Made by a program: the position numbers and the translations under genes. From Flavobacteriaceae bacterium (GTDB taxonomy: Bacteria; Bacteroidota; Bacteroidia; Flavobacteriales; Flavobacteriaceae): a stretch of DNA of 5,605 bases. The first letter of the stretch is position 1. Every line of letters begins with the position of its first letter. Below the pieces are notes generated by a model, which searched no databases, was not told where the DNA came from, and was given only the letters and a program-made list of their open reading frames with translations. The DNA is taken from NCBI GenBank assembly GCA_949507465.1, contig CATEMS010000070.1, positions 1-5,605 of the forward strand, written 5' to 3'. Of this stretch, positions 1 through 5,521 are shown piece after piece.

Positions 1-5
1 ACGAT

Positions 6-758
6 ATGGAAATTAGGTCTTGGTGTTTGTTTTTTTTGGCGCTTATTTTAAGTAGCTGTAACCCAGAGTTATCAAAACCACAGCCTCAGTCTTTCTCTCA
101 AGAGGACCTTCCTAGTTGCGCGAGTAGAGATTGTCCAAAGATTGCTATTGACTATATATCATACACCCCACATACTATAAGAGAAACGCGATTAAATACT
201 GCTGTAAATTCATTTATTGTGACATCCTTGTACTTAGAAGACCCATCAAAACCCCCCTTGGCATTAACCATAGAAGAGGCAGCAAAAGGGTTTGTTGCTT
301 CTTATTGGCGTGATCACGCAGAGTTCCCAGATTTGGATGCCGAATATTTTATTGAGTCTTCTATAGAGGAAACCCACAGAGATACACGGCTTTTAACCTT
401 AGAGTTTAAGCAATATAAATACACAGGTGGTGCTCATGGCCATCAAGATGTTAGCTACATTAATTTTAATATTAAAACAGGTGAGAGGCTCACAAGCCAA
501 GTTCTTTTTAAGGAGTATAATGCCTTACGCAACCATGCTGAAATAGCGTTTAGGAAAAAGTTTAACATTTCACCTCAAAGCAGTATTAATGAAAATTACT
601 TTTGGTTTAATGACAATACTTTTACTATGCCCAATAGCCTTGGTTTTAGTCAAGACAGCTTGGTGCTTCACTACAATCAACATGAAATCGCAAGCTATAT
701 AGACACCCCTATTGTCTTGAAAATATCAATCTCTGAGGTAGAAGAGTTTCTGAAATAA
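6..758 (+). CDS. DUF4163/DUF3298 domain lipoprotein
   Basis: A 250-residue predicted lipoprotein. A short hydrophobic leader (residues 6-17) ends in the lipobox L15-S-S-C18, so the mature protein should be lipidated on C18 and held in the periplasm on the inner or outer membrane. Residues about 45-137 fit the PdaC/DUF4163 domain. Residues about 150-247 fit DUF3298: the family motif YTGGAH is at 139-144, followed by a 'NF-x-IKTGERLT-x-x-x-LF' stretch (153-168) and an 'LVLHYNQHEIASY' core near 219-231. This pair occurs in Bacillus PdaC (peptidoglycan deacetylase accessory region) and in RsiV (lysozyme-sensing anti-sigma factor), but here there is neither a catalytic deacetylase domain nor a cytoplasmic sigma-binding part. 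C38 and C43 could form a disulfide. The biochemical role is unknown. The leader has only one basic residue (R4) and only five bases precede the ATG, so a start outside the window cannot be excluded. Confidence 0.85.
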   Translation: MEIRSWCLFFLALILSSCNPELSKPQPQSFSQEDLPSCASRDCPKIAIDYISYTPHTIRETRLNTAVNSFIVTSLYLEDPSKPPLALTIEEAAKGFVASYWRDHAEFPDLDAEYFIESSIEETHRDTRLLTLEFKQYKYTGGAHGHQDVSYINFNIKTGERLTSQVLFKEYNALRNHAEIAFRKKFNISPQSSINENYFWFNDNTFTMPNSLGFSQDSLVLHYNQHEIASYIDTPIVLKISISEVEEFLK

Positions 759-789
759 AAAATCATCTCATGGCGCTGAGATGATTTTT
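758..789. terminator. Bidirectional intrinsic terminator between convergent genes
   Basis: A perfect 13-bp stem (758-770 with 777-789) encloses the six-base loop TGGCGC. The left arm is A-rich and the right arm T-rich, so the RNA from either strand ends in a run of U. The left arm begins at the last base of the lipoprotein stop codon. It should terminate the plus-strand lipoprotein transcript and, as the last of three hairpins, the minus-strand sigma/barrel transcript. Confidence 0.85.
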
Positions 790-799
790 AAATGAAGTA

Positions 800-819
800 G
801 TTTGTCTAAAAAGACAAAC
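800..819. repeat. Hairpin without U-tract in the convergent gap
   Basis: A perfect inverted repeat: arm 800-807 (GTTTGTCT), AAAA loop, arm 812-819 (AGACAAAC). It is not followed by a clear T run on either strand, so alone it is a poor terminator. It lies between two terminator candidates and may act as an RNA 3'-end stabiliser or a backup structure. Confidence 0.5.
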
Positions 820-828
820 AGAACAAAT

Positions 829-863
829 AAAAAACCTCAAAACAAAAGTTTGTTGCTTTGAAG
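829..863 (-). terminator. Possible first terminator of the sigma/barrel transcript
   Basis: Read on the minus strand just after the barrel-gene stop (868-870), CTTCAA pairs with TTGAGG (one G-T wobble). After a three-base bulge (AGC), AACAA pairs with TTGTT around an ACTT loop. The structure is followed at once by TTTTTTATTT. The stem is AT-rich and bulged, so it is weaker than the 758-789 hairpin, but its placement and T run fit an intrinsic terminator. Confidence 0.4.
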
Positions 864-867
864 ATTC

Positions 868-2292
868 CTAAAACCTAAAACTCAAGCCACTATATATACC
901 AAGATAGAAGGGCTTGTAGCTCACAGAAGAATCTGTGTATGGATTTAACTGGTATTTAAACATTGGTTCAACATTAATCTTGAATCTGCTAGACATTTTA
1001 TAATGCAACCCAAGCCCTATATTGGAGGCAAAACTGATACTAGACAAATTGTTTGCCGTCCCAAGAAGTTCACTATAACTCCCTGCGGTAACAGACACTT
1101 GATTGTCTCCCAAAACAAGCGTGCTGAACCCCCCAATAACATCTAGGCCAAAGGTGCTGTCAAAAAGCGTATAACTTAACTCTAAGGGTACCTCATAGTA
1201 GCTGATGTTTTGACTTATAAAGGCTTCCCCGTTTGTTGATTTTGGAGTTATTTCACCAAAGGTTCCGTCTTGGTTTTGATTAGCAAAGGTTCCTAGGTCT
1301 TGTGCAATAACAACAATCCCATCACTGTTATAATCAATATTTCTTAAAGCTGCCGAGACAGGGCCATCACCTAATTCTATATCTGAAGTGCTGTAACTAA
1401 GCGCTACATTATTTATTCCAGAACGAATTTTTAATCGGTCATTTAACGCGTAGCGAATGCCAATACCGTAGCTAATATTTACATCGCCTTTTTGAGCATT
1501 GTCAGCAAAGCTGGCGTCTATAGAAGATCCCTGGCTTAATGTGTTGAAATAAACTGGAGCAATGTTTGGGGCTATCTCCCAAGGGTTATTTTGATCTTTT
1601 TTGGTGGCCACAGCCTGGTTAGATTCCAGTTGTTTTTGCTCTTCTATGGCCTCAAAAATAGATTGTTTTTTTGAAGATGGATCACCAGTTTTTTCTGTTT
1701 TGGTGCTTGCTACTGCATTACCAGGAGGCACTATCACGCTATTAGTAGAGGGCGCTTTATTTTCTTTAACAATGGGTTGTTGTTTTGATGTTACAGCCGC
1801 CACAGTCAAGTTTTTTGATGACGCTACATCATTTTTCTTGCCTGAAGTATTAGAAACTGCAATTTCTATATTTTTCACGCTAAGAGTTTCTTTTTTTACA
1901 GTTTTATTGTCTATTGCTTTTGGCCTAGGTGTGTTTGTTTTGGATCGCGAGTCTTTATTTGTGGCACTAATAACAGTCTTGTACTCAGGTAATGGTACCT
2001 CTAGTGTTTTGTCAATCTCTGGAGCTGTATTGGTTTGTTTTTGTACGTCGTTTTGTTGCTCAACGATACCATTTTTTTGAGAATCACCCAACAGACCTGC
2101 CAAAGATAAAAGTAAAGCCAAGGCGGCCGCCACTCCAGCAGTTCTCCACCATATAACAATACCACGATCTCTCTTTTGTTTTTCTAAGCGCGCTTGAATT
2201 TGATCCCACACATGAGCCCCAGGCGCCTGTTGGTGATCTGCAAATCGCTCTTTAAAGAGTTGATCTATGTTCTTTTTTTGTTTCATAATCAT
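868..2292 (-). CDS. Putative dual membrane-spanning anti-sigma factor with C-terminal outer-membrane beta-barrel
   Basis: A 474-residue protein with four visible parts. Residues 1-46 are a charged cytoplasmic head with a pattern I recognise from Bacteroidota proteins of this kind (N8-I-D-x-L-F, then V28-W29-x-x-I-x-x-x-L). Residues about 47-69 are one transmembrane helix, starting with I-W-W and rich in A/L. Residues about 70-236 are a K/T/N/S-rich, probably disordered linker. Residues about 237-474 form a barrel domain with eight amphipathic strand candidates near 237-249, 271-283, 287-302, 364-377, 381-395, 418-433, 437-449 and 461-474, ending in an aromatic F-R-F as outer-membrane barrels do. 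The gene follows the ECF sigma gene by 26 bases, so they are probably co-transcribed. The inferred role is to sequester the sigma factor and release it when the barrel senses an envelope change. Two starts are possible (ATG at 2292 or 2286) and neither has a clear ribosome-binding site. Automatic annotation would probably call it an outer-membrane beta-barrel or porin-family protein. Confidence 0.85.
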   Translation of the reverse strand: MIMKQKKNIDQLFKERFADHQQAPGAHVWDQIQARLEKQKRDRGIVIWWRTAGVAAALALLLSLAGLLGDSQKNGIVEQQNDVQKQTNTAPEIDKTLEVPLPEYKTVISATNKDSRSKTNTPRPKAIDNKTVKKETLSVKNIEIAVSNTSGKKNDVASSKNLTVAAVTSKQQPIVKENKAPSTNSVIVPPGNAVASTKTEKTGDPSSKKQSIFEAIEEQKQLESNQAVATKKDQNNPWEIAPNIAPVYFNTLSQGSSIDASFADNAQKGDVNISYGIGIRYALNDRLKIRSGINNVALSYSTSDIELGDGPVSAALRNIDYNSDGIVVIAQDLGTFANQNQDGTFGEITPKSTNGEAFISQNISYYEVPLELSYTLFDSTFGLDVIGGFSTLVLGDNQVSVTAGSYSELLGTANNLSSISFASNIGLGLHYKMSSRFKINVEPMFKYQLNPYTDSSVSYKPFYLGIYSGLSFRF

Positions 2293-2318
2293 GCTGGTTT
2301 ACAGCAATTTCTTATTTC

Positions 2319-2891
2319 CTAAACACTGTTATTATTGTACTGATCAATTTTTGTTTTTAAAATTCCTCTTGCCCTGGCTAAATTGGATTTGGATGTTCCG
2401 TCACTAATGCCCAACAAGGCTCCAATTTCTTTATGAGAATACCCGTCCATTACATACATGGTAAACACCAATCTGTACCTGTTTGGCAGCTCTTGGATAA
2501 TTCCAAGCAGATAATCAAGGGGTAGCCCGTTGTCACTAATTTCTTGGTCGGCGGGATCCTCAATTTGCGCTTCATCAGCTATAGCAAACACTTTTTGTTT
2601 TCTATACTTTTGGAGCACGGTGTTTACAGTTATTCTTTTTGCCCAGCCCTCAAAAGAGCCTTTGTCTTTAAACTGCTCTGCTTTATTAAAAATAGTAATA
2701 AAAGCATCTTGCAAGTTATCCTCAGCCTCTGCCCTATTGGGAGAATACCTTAAACAAATAGCGTATAATACTCCGCTGAAACGTTTGTAGAGCTCTGCCT
2801 GTGCTTTAGCTTCCTTCTTTTTACAGCCTTGTATGATTTGGTCTAAAGTCAAATGTAGTTGCCTTGGTTTGTTTGCATTTGTTTTGCACAA
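2319..2891 (-). CDS. ECF-family RNA polymerase sigma-70 factor
   Basis: An extracytoplasmic-function sigma factor of 190 residues from the longest start. Region sigma2 spans about 27-98, with the core-binding D58-N-L-Q-D-A-F segment and the promoter-melting/-10-reading stretch G78-S-F-E-G-W through the 'NTVLQKYRKQK' helix. Region sigma4 spans about 124-182, with L135-P-N-R-Y-R-L-V-F and the helix-turn-helix Y151-S-H-K-E-I-G-A-L-L-G-I-S followed by the basic S-N-L-A-R-A-R helix that reads the -35 element. There is no sigma3 and no extra C-terminal domain, as expected for ECF factors. The only in-frame starts are TTG at 2891 and TTG at 2852; no ATG or GTG lies between the upstream stop (2913-2915) and region 2. 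The 2852 start gives M-T-L-D-Q-I-I-Q-G-C, close to where relatives begin, and has AAGG nine bases upstream. The partner regulator is the barrel protein encoded 26 bases downstream. Confidence 0.93.
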   Translation of the reverse strand: MCKTNANKPRQLHLTLDQIIQGCKKKEAKAQAELYKRFSGVLYAICLRYSPNRAEAEDNLQDAFITIFNKAEQFKDKGSFEGWAKRITVNTVLQKYRKQKVFAIADEAQIEDPADQEISDNGLPLDYLLGIIQELPNRYRLVFTMYVMDGYSHKEIGALLGISDGTSKSNLARARGILKTKIDQYNNNSV

Positions 2892-2899
2892 AAAGCCAT
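2849..2899 (-). CDS. Possible 16-codon leader peptide overlapping the sigma-factor start
   Basis: An ATG at 2897-2899, preceded by AAGGA three bases upstream, opens a 16-codon frame (MAFCAKQMQTNQGNYI). Its TGA overlaps the internal TTG of the sigma gene as TTGA. This arrangement resembles translational coupling. It may be chance: the frame is very short, and one extra T in the five-T run at 2890-2894 would instead place this ATG in frame with the sigma gene. It is listed because it bears on where the sigma factor starts. Confidence 0.2.
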   Translation of the reverse strand: MAFCAKQMQTNQGNYI

Positions 2900-3038
2900 A
2901 CGTCCTTGGTTGCTACACCAAATAGATGCTTTAATGTGAATAGGGTTGCGTTTTGCTTTTTTATTGACATAACACGGTCTTGTGTAACGAATAAAAATAG
3001 ATTTTAATATAAGTGTTTAAGCACTATTTTTAAAAGGC

Positions 3039-3072
3039 CAAAGTTAAAAGCAATTCATTAAACCACAGCAAA
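3039..3072 (-). promoter_or_regulatory. Possible primary-sigma promoter for the sigma/barrel unit
   Basis: On the minus strand TAACTTTG (3039-3046) matches the Bacteroidota -7 consensus TAnnTTTG. TTTG (3069-3072) lies 22 bases upstream as a -33 element; this spacing is wider than the usual 19. It sits directly behind the recA terminator and would give a leader of roughly 140 bases. A separate ECF-type autoregulatory promoter may exist between here and 2892, but I could not identify one. Confidence 0.4.
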
Positions 3073-3080
3073 AGATACTA

Positions 3081-3120
3081 AAATTAAAACAGGGTTTGAT
3101 TTTTAGAAAACCAAACCCTG
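3081..3120 (-). terminator. Intrinsic terminator of recA
   Basis: A perfect 9-bp stem (CAGGGTTTG at 3090-3098 with CAAACCCTG at 3112-3120) continues, after one A-C mismatch, with four A-T pairs around a three-base loop. On the minus strand it is followed by TTTTAATTT (complement of 3081-3089). It begins 57 bases after the recA stop codon and separates recA from the sigma/barrel unit. Confidence 0.85.
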
Positions 3121-3177
3121 CTTCAAATTGTTTTAACTTATCCACCAATACAGGTGAGGCTTCGCCCTTGGATATAC

Positions 3178-4191
3178 TTAGGCGCTGGCTAAGGTATTGA
3201 TACAGTCTTTTATTTTAATTTCTAGTTCTTCCATAAGTTCTGGATTGTCCAGCAGCAATGATTTAACAGCATCTCTACCTTGACCTAGTTTGGTTTGGTC
3301 ATAACTAAACCAAGACCCAGCTTTTTTTATGATTTCAAAATCTACTCCAAGATCAATAATTTCTCCCACCTTAGAAATGCCTTTCCCATACATAATGTCA
3401 AACTCAACGAGTTTGAAAGGAGGCGCAACTTTGTTTTTTACAACCTTTACACGGGTTTTATTACCTAGAACACTTCCGTTTGTATCTTTAATCTGTGTTG
3501 AGCGCCTTATATCTAGACGGACAGAGGCGTAAAATTTTAAAGCATTACCGCCTGTTGTCGTTTCTGGGTTTCCAAACATCACACCAATTTTTTCACGCAA
3601 TTGATTGATAAATATTACAGTACAATTGGTTTTAGAAATAGATCCAGTTAGTTTTCTTAAAGCTTGAGACATTAATCTTGCATGCAAGCCCATTTTACTA
3701 TCACCCATTTCACCTTCAATTTCACTTTTTGGAGTTAGCGCTGCTACAGAGTCAATAACAATGATGTCAATGGCCCCAGAACGGATTAAATTATCTGCAA
3801 TTTCTAACGCTTGTTCTCCATTATCTGGTTGAGAGATAATTAAATTTTCAACATCTACCCCAAGACTTTCTGCATAATACCTGTCAAAGGCATGCTCAGC
3901 ATCAATAAAAGCAGCAATACCACCCTTTTTTTGTGCCTCTGCTATGGCATGAATTGTTAGGGTTGTTTTCCCAGAAGACTCCGGCCCATAGATTTCAATT
4001 ACTCTTCCTCTTGGATATCCACCTACCCCAAGTGCCACATCAAGACCCAGAGATCCAGAGGGAATTACATCCACATCAATAATGGCTTGATCTCCCATTT
4101 TTATTACGGTTCCTTTACCATATTTTTTTTCTAATTTGTCTAAAGTAAGTTTTAGAGCTTTTAATTTTGCGTCTTTTTCTTTATCTGCCAT
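3178..4191 (-). CDS. recA: Recombinase RecA
   Basis: RecA, the ATP-dependent strand-exchange protein that forms filaments on single-stranded DNA for homologous recombination and repair, and that stimulates LexA-type self-cleavage where such repressors exist. At 337 residues it is full length. Walker A is G69-P-E-S-S-G-K75-T76-T; the catalytic glutamate is E99 in 'FIDAEHAFD'; Walker B is 'IDIIVIDS' (141-148). The DNA-binding loops L1 (about 158-168, EGEMGDSKMGL) and L2 (about 197-213, QLREKIGVMFGNPETTTGG region) are intact. The N-terminal polymerisation helix (about 5-25) and C-terminal domain are present; the tail is shorter and less acidic than in E. coli (353 residues). The ATG at 4189-4191 gives the usual M-A-D-K start. 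The gene appears monocistronic, with its own promoter candidate (4313-4343) and terminator (3081-3120), and is divergent from trhO. Confidence 0.99.
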   Translation of the reverse strand: MADKEKDAKLKALKLTLDKLEKKYGKGTVIKMGDQAIIDVDVIPSGSLGLDVALGVGGYPRGRVIEIYGPESSGKTTLTIHAIAEAQKKGGIAAFIDAEHAFDRYYAESLGVDVENLIISQPDNGEQALEIADNLIRSGAIDIIVIDSVAALTPKSEIEGEMGDSKMGLHARLMSQALRKLTGSISKTNCTVIFINQLREKIGVMFGNPETTTGGNALKFYASVRLDIRRSTQIKDTNGSVLGNKTRVKVVKNKVAPPFKLVEFDIMYGKGISKVGEIIDLGVDFEIIKKAGSWFSYDQTKLGQGRDAVKSLLLDNPELMEELEIKIKDCINTLASA

Positions 4192-4312
4192 AATCTTGTA
4201 ATTTAAATCCTATTTTGGTGTTAAAAATAAACCTTCGCTTTGCCTAAAACGATCAAAAGCTTGCTTGTTTTTTAAAGGTTGTGAACACTTGTTTTAAAGT
4301 ATTCTGTCAATG

Positions 4313-4343
4313 CAAATATACAATAATTTGGAAATATTCCAAA
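4313..4343 (-). promoter_or_regulatory. recA promoter (TTTG-N19-TATATTTG)
   Basis: On the minus strand TATATTTG (4313-4320) is a full match to the Bacteroidota -7 consensus TAnnTTTG, and TTTG (4340-4343) lies exactly 19 bases upstream, the preferred spacing. Transcription would begin near 4306, giving a recA leader of about 115 bases. The -33 element and half the spacer are covered by a perfect inverted repeat (4327-4343), which suggests regulated expression. Confidence 0.75.
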
Positions 4344-4351
4344 TTTTGGAA
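4327..4351. promoter_or_regulatory. Candidate operator: alternating TTTGGAA/TTCCAAA arms over the recA -33 element
   Basis: Three identical seven-base arms alternate in orientation: TTTGGAA (4327-4333), three bases, TTCCAAA (4337-4343), one base, TTTGGAA (4345-4351). A shorter GGAA/TTCC pair continues to 4358. The first dyad covers the -33 box of the recA promoter, where a dimeric repressor would block polymerase. The sequence does not match the E. coli (CTG-N10-CAG) or Bacillus (GAAC-N4-GTTC) LexA boxes. The binding protein is unknown. Confidence 0.5.
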
Positions 4352-4383
4352 GGTTTCCTTGCTGCAGCTTCACGAATAAGAAG

Positions 4384-4401
4384 TATTTTAGCTGTAAAAT
4401 A
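4384..4401. repeat. Inverted repeat abutting the trhO -33 element
   Basis: A perfect 7-bp dyad: TATTTTA (4384-4390), loop GCTG, TAAAATA (4395-4401). Its right arm runs into the ATTG that serves as the -33 box of the trhO promoter candidate. It could be an operator or an AT-rich upstream element; arms made only of A and T make chance plausible. Confidence 0.35.
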
Positions 4402-4431
4402 TTGCTTTACCCGTCTTTTTTTCTACTTTTG
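4401..4431 (+). promoter_or_regulatory. trhO promoter (ATTG-N19-TACTTTTG)
   Basis: TACTTTTG (4424-4431) fully matches TAnnTTTG, and ATTG (4401-4404), one base from TTTG, lies exactly 19 bases upstream. Transcription should start near 4438, leaving a leader of about 30 bases before the ATG at 4468. It is divergent from the recA promoter, with the two -33 elements about 57 bases apart. Confidence 0.7.
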
Positions 4432-4467
4432 AACCTTATTCTTTTTAAACCTTAACATTCGTATAGC

Positions 4468-5499
4468 ATGCAACTGTACAATACCCTGAGCGCCAAAGAA
4501 AGAGCCATTTTGCTAGAACAAGCCGCAGATGAACGTTTAACGCTGTCCTTCTATCAATATGCTCACATCGGTAATCCAGAACTTTTTAGAAATCATTTGT
4601 TTATTGCCTGGGACGCATTGGATGTTTTAGGACGCATATACGTTGCCAAAGAAGGTATTAATGCACAACTCTCTGTGCCTGGAAACAAATTCAATGAATT
4701 TAAAGCTTTTTTGGACGGCATCTATTTTTTAGAAAATTGCAGATTAAACATCGCAATAGAGCAAGATTTAAAGTCTTTTTTAAAATTAAAGGTGAAAGTG
4801 CGACACAAAATTGTTGCAGATGGCCTTAACGATACCAACTTTGATGTTACCAATAAAGGAGTTCATGTAGACGCCAATACTTTTAATGATTTAATAGAAG
4901 ACCCAGATACTATTTTAGTAGATATGCGCAACCACTATGAGAGTGAAATAGGTCATTTTAAAAATGCCATTACTCCAGATGTAGACACATTTAGAGACTC
5001 CTTAGATATTATTGAGCAAGACCTTAAGGATCATAAAAAAGACAAAAAATTAGTGATGTATTGCACCGGCGGAATACGTTGTGAGAAGGCAAGCGCGTAC
5101 TATAAACACAAAGGCTTTAAAAATGTTTTTCAGTTGGAAGGAGGAATCATAGAATACACCCGCCAGGTAAAAGATCAGGGGCTTGAAAATAAGTTTTTAG
5201 GAAAAAACTTTGTGTTTGATCACAGGAGAAGTGAGCGCATTAGCAATGATGTTATTTCTAATTGTCACCAATGCGGAAACCCCTTTGACAGCCATACCAA
5301 TTGTGCTAATGAGGGATGTCATTTGTTGTTTATTCAGTGCGATGATTGCGCAGAAAAAATGGAACACACCTGCAGTGATGAGTGCCATCAAATTATTCAA
5401 CTACCCTTGGCCCAGCAAAAAGAACTTCGCAAAGGAACTCATGCAAGTAACAAGATATTTAAAAAGGGAAGATCCCAGAAGCTTCAATTTAAGAAGTAG
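4468..5499 (+). CDS. trhO: tRNA uridine(34) hydroxylase TrhO (rhodanese-domain protein, YceA family)
   Basis: TrhO, which uses molecular oxygen to hydroxylate wobble uridine 34 of certain tRNAs to 5-hydroxyuridine, the precursor of cmo5U/mo5U-type modifications that widen codon reading. It acts in the cytoplasm. The 343 residues follow the E. coli protein (about 350) closely along the whole length. An N-terminal acylphosphatase-like domain spans about 25-118 ('LSFYQYAHI', 'YVAKEGINAQLSVPG'). A rhodanese domain spans about 137-237, with 'DMRNHYE' (152-158) and the active-site loop C199-T-G-G-I-R-C205; both loop cysteines are present. A C-terminal cysteine cluster (C266, C269, C279, C284, C291, C294, C302, C306) resembles a metal-binding module. 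The first ATG after the in-frame stop at 4453-4455 is at 4468. Older annotations call it a UPF0176 or rhodanese-related sulfurtransferase. Confidence 0.96.
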   Translation: MQLYNTLSAKERAILLEQAADERLTLSFYQYAHIGNPELFRNHLFIAWDALDVLGRIYVAKEGINAQLSVPGNKFNEFKAFLDGIYFLENCRLNIAIEQDLKSFLKLKVKVRHKIVADGLNDTNFDVTNKGVHVDANTFNDLIEDPDTILVDMRNHYESEIGHFKNAITPDVDTFRDSLDIIEQDLKDHKKDKKLVMYCTGGIRCEKASAYYKHKGFKNVFQLEGGIIEYTRQVKDQGLENKFLGKNFVFDHRRSERISNDVISNCHQCGNPFDSHTNCANEGCHLLFIQCDDCAEKMEHTCSDECHQIIQLPLAQQKELRKGTHASNKIFKKGRSQKLQFKK

Positions 5500-5521
5500 T
5501 TTCTATTTCTGAATTTTTATT
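5489..5521 (+). terminator. AT-rich intrinsic terminator candidate overlapping the trhO stop codon
   Basis: AGAAGTAG (5492-5499, including the TAG stop) pairs with CTATTTCT (5503-5510) around a TTT loop, with one G-T wobble. A mismatch and two further T-A pairs extend the stem to 5489-5513. TTTTTATT follows at once (5514-5521). The stem is weak in G-C but the T run is well placed. The remaining bases to 5605 hold no gene I can support. Confidence 0.5.

Noticed and set aside
1601..2080. A 159-codon plus-strand open frame inside the barrel-protein gene, rich in hydrophobic residues and cysteine
   Set aside because: It lies fully antisense to the low-complexity linker, has no recognisable domain, and its composition follows from reading K/T/N/S codons backwards.
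2530..2790. Overlapping plus-strand open frames (2530-2790 and 2544-2753) inside the sigma gene
   Set aside because: They are antisense to conserved sigma2/sigma4 coding sequence and show no family pattern of their own.
2918..2925. TCTATTTG on the minus strand as a -7 box close to the sigma gene
   Set aside because: It misses the second base of TAnnTTTG and no TTG lies at a suitable distance upstream.
3012..3025. Near-palindrome AGTG-TTTAAG-CACT in the sigma leader region
   Set aside because: Only four strict base pairs in each arm; too short to claim as an operator or terminator without conservation data.
3142..3172. Small G-C containing foldbacks between the recA stop and its terminator (CACC/GGTG and GGC/GCC)
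   Set aside because: Stems of only three to four pairs with no T run; not distinguishable from chance.
3329..3532. A 67-codon plus-strand open frame inside recA
   Set aside because: It is antisense to conserved recA sequence with no independent signal.
5197..5512. Alternative frames over the 3' end of trhO (5210-5512 plus, 5197-5400 minus)
   Set aside because: The trhO frame carries the conserved cysteine cluster and matches the family to its end; the others are by-products.
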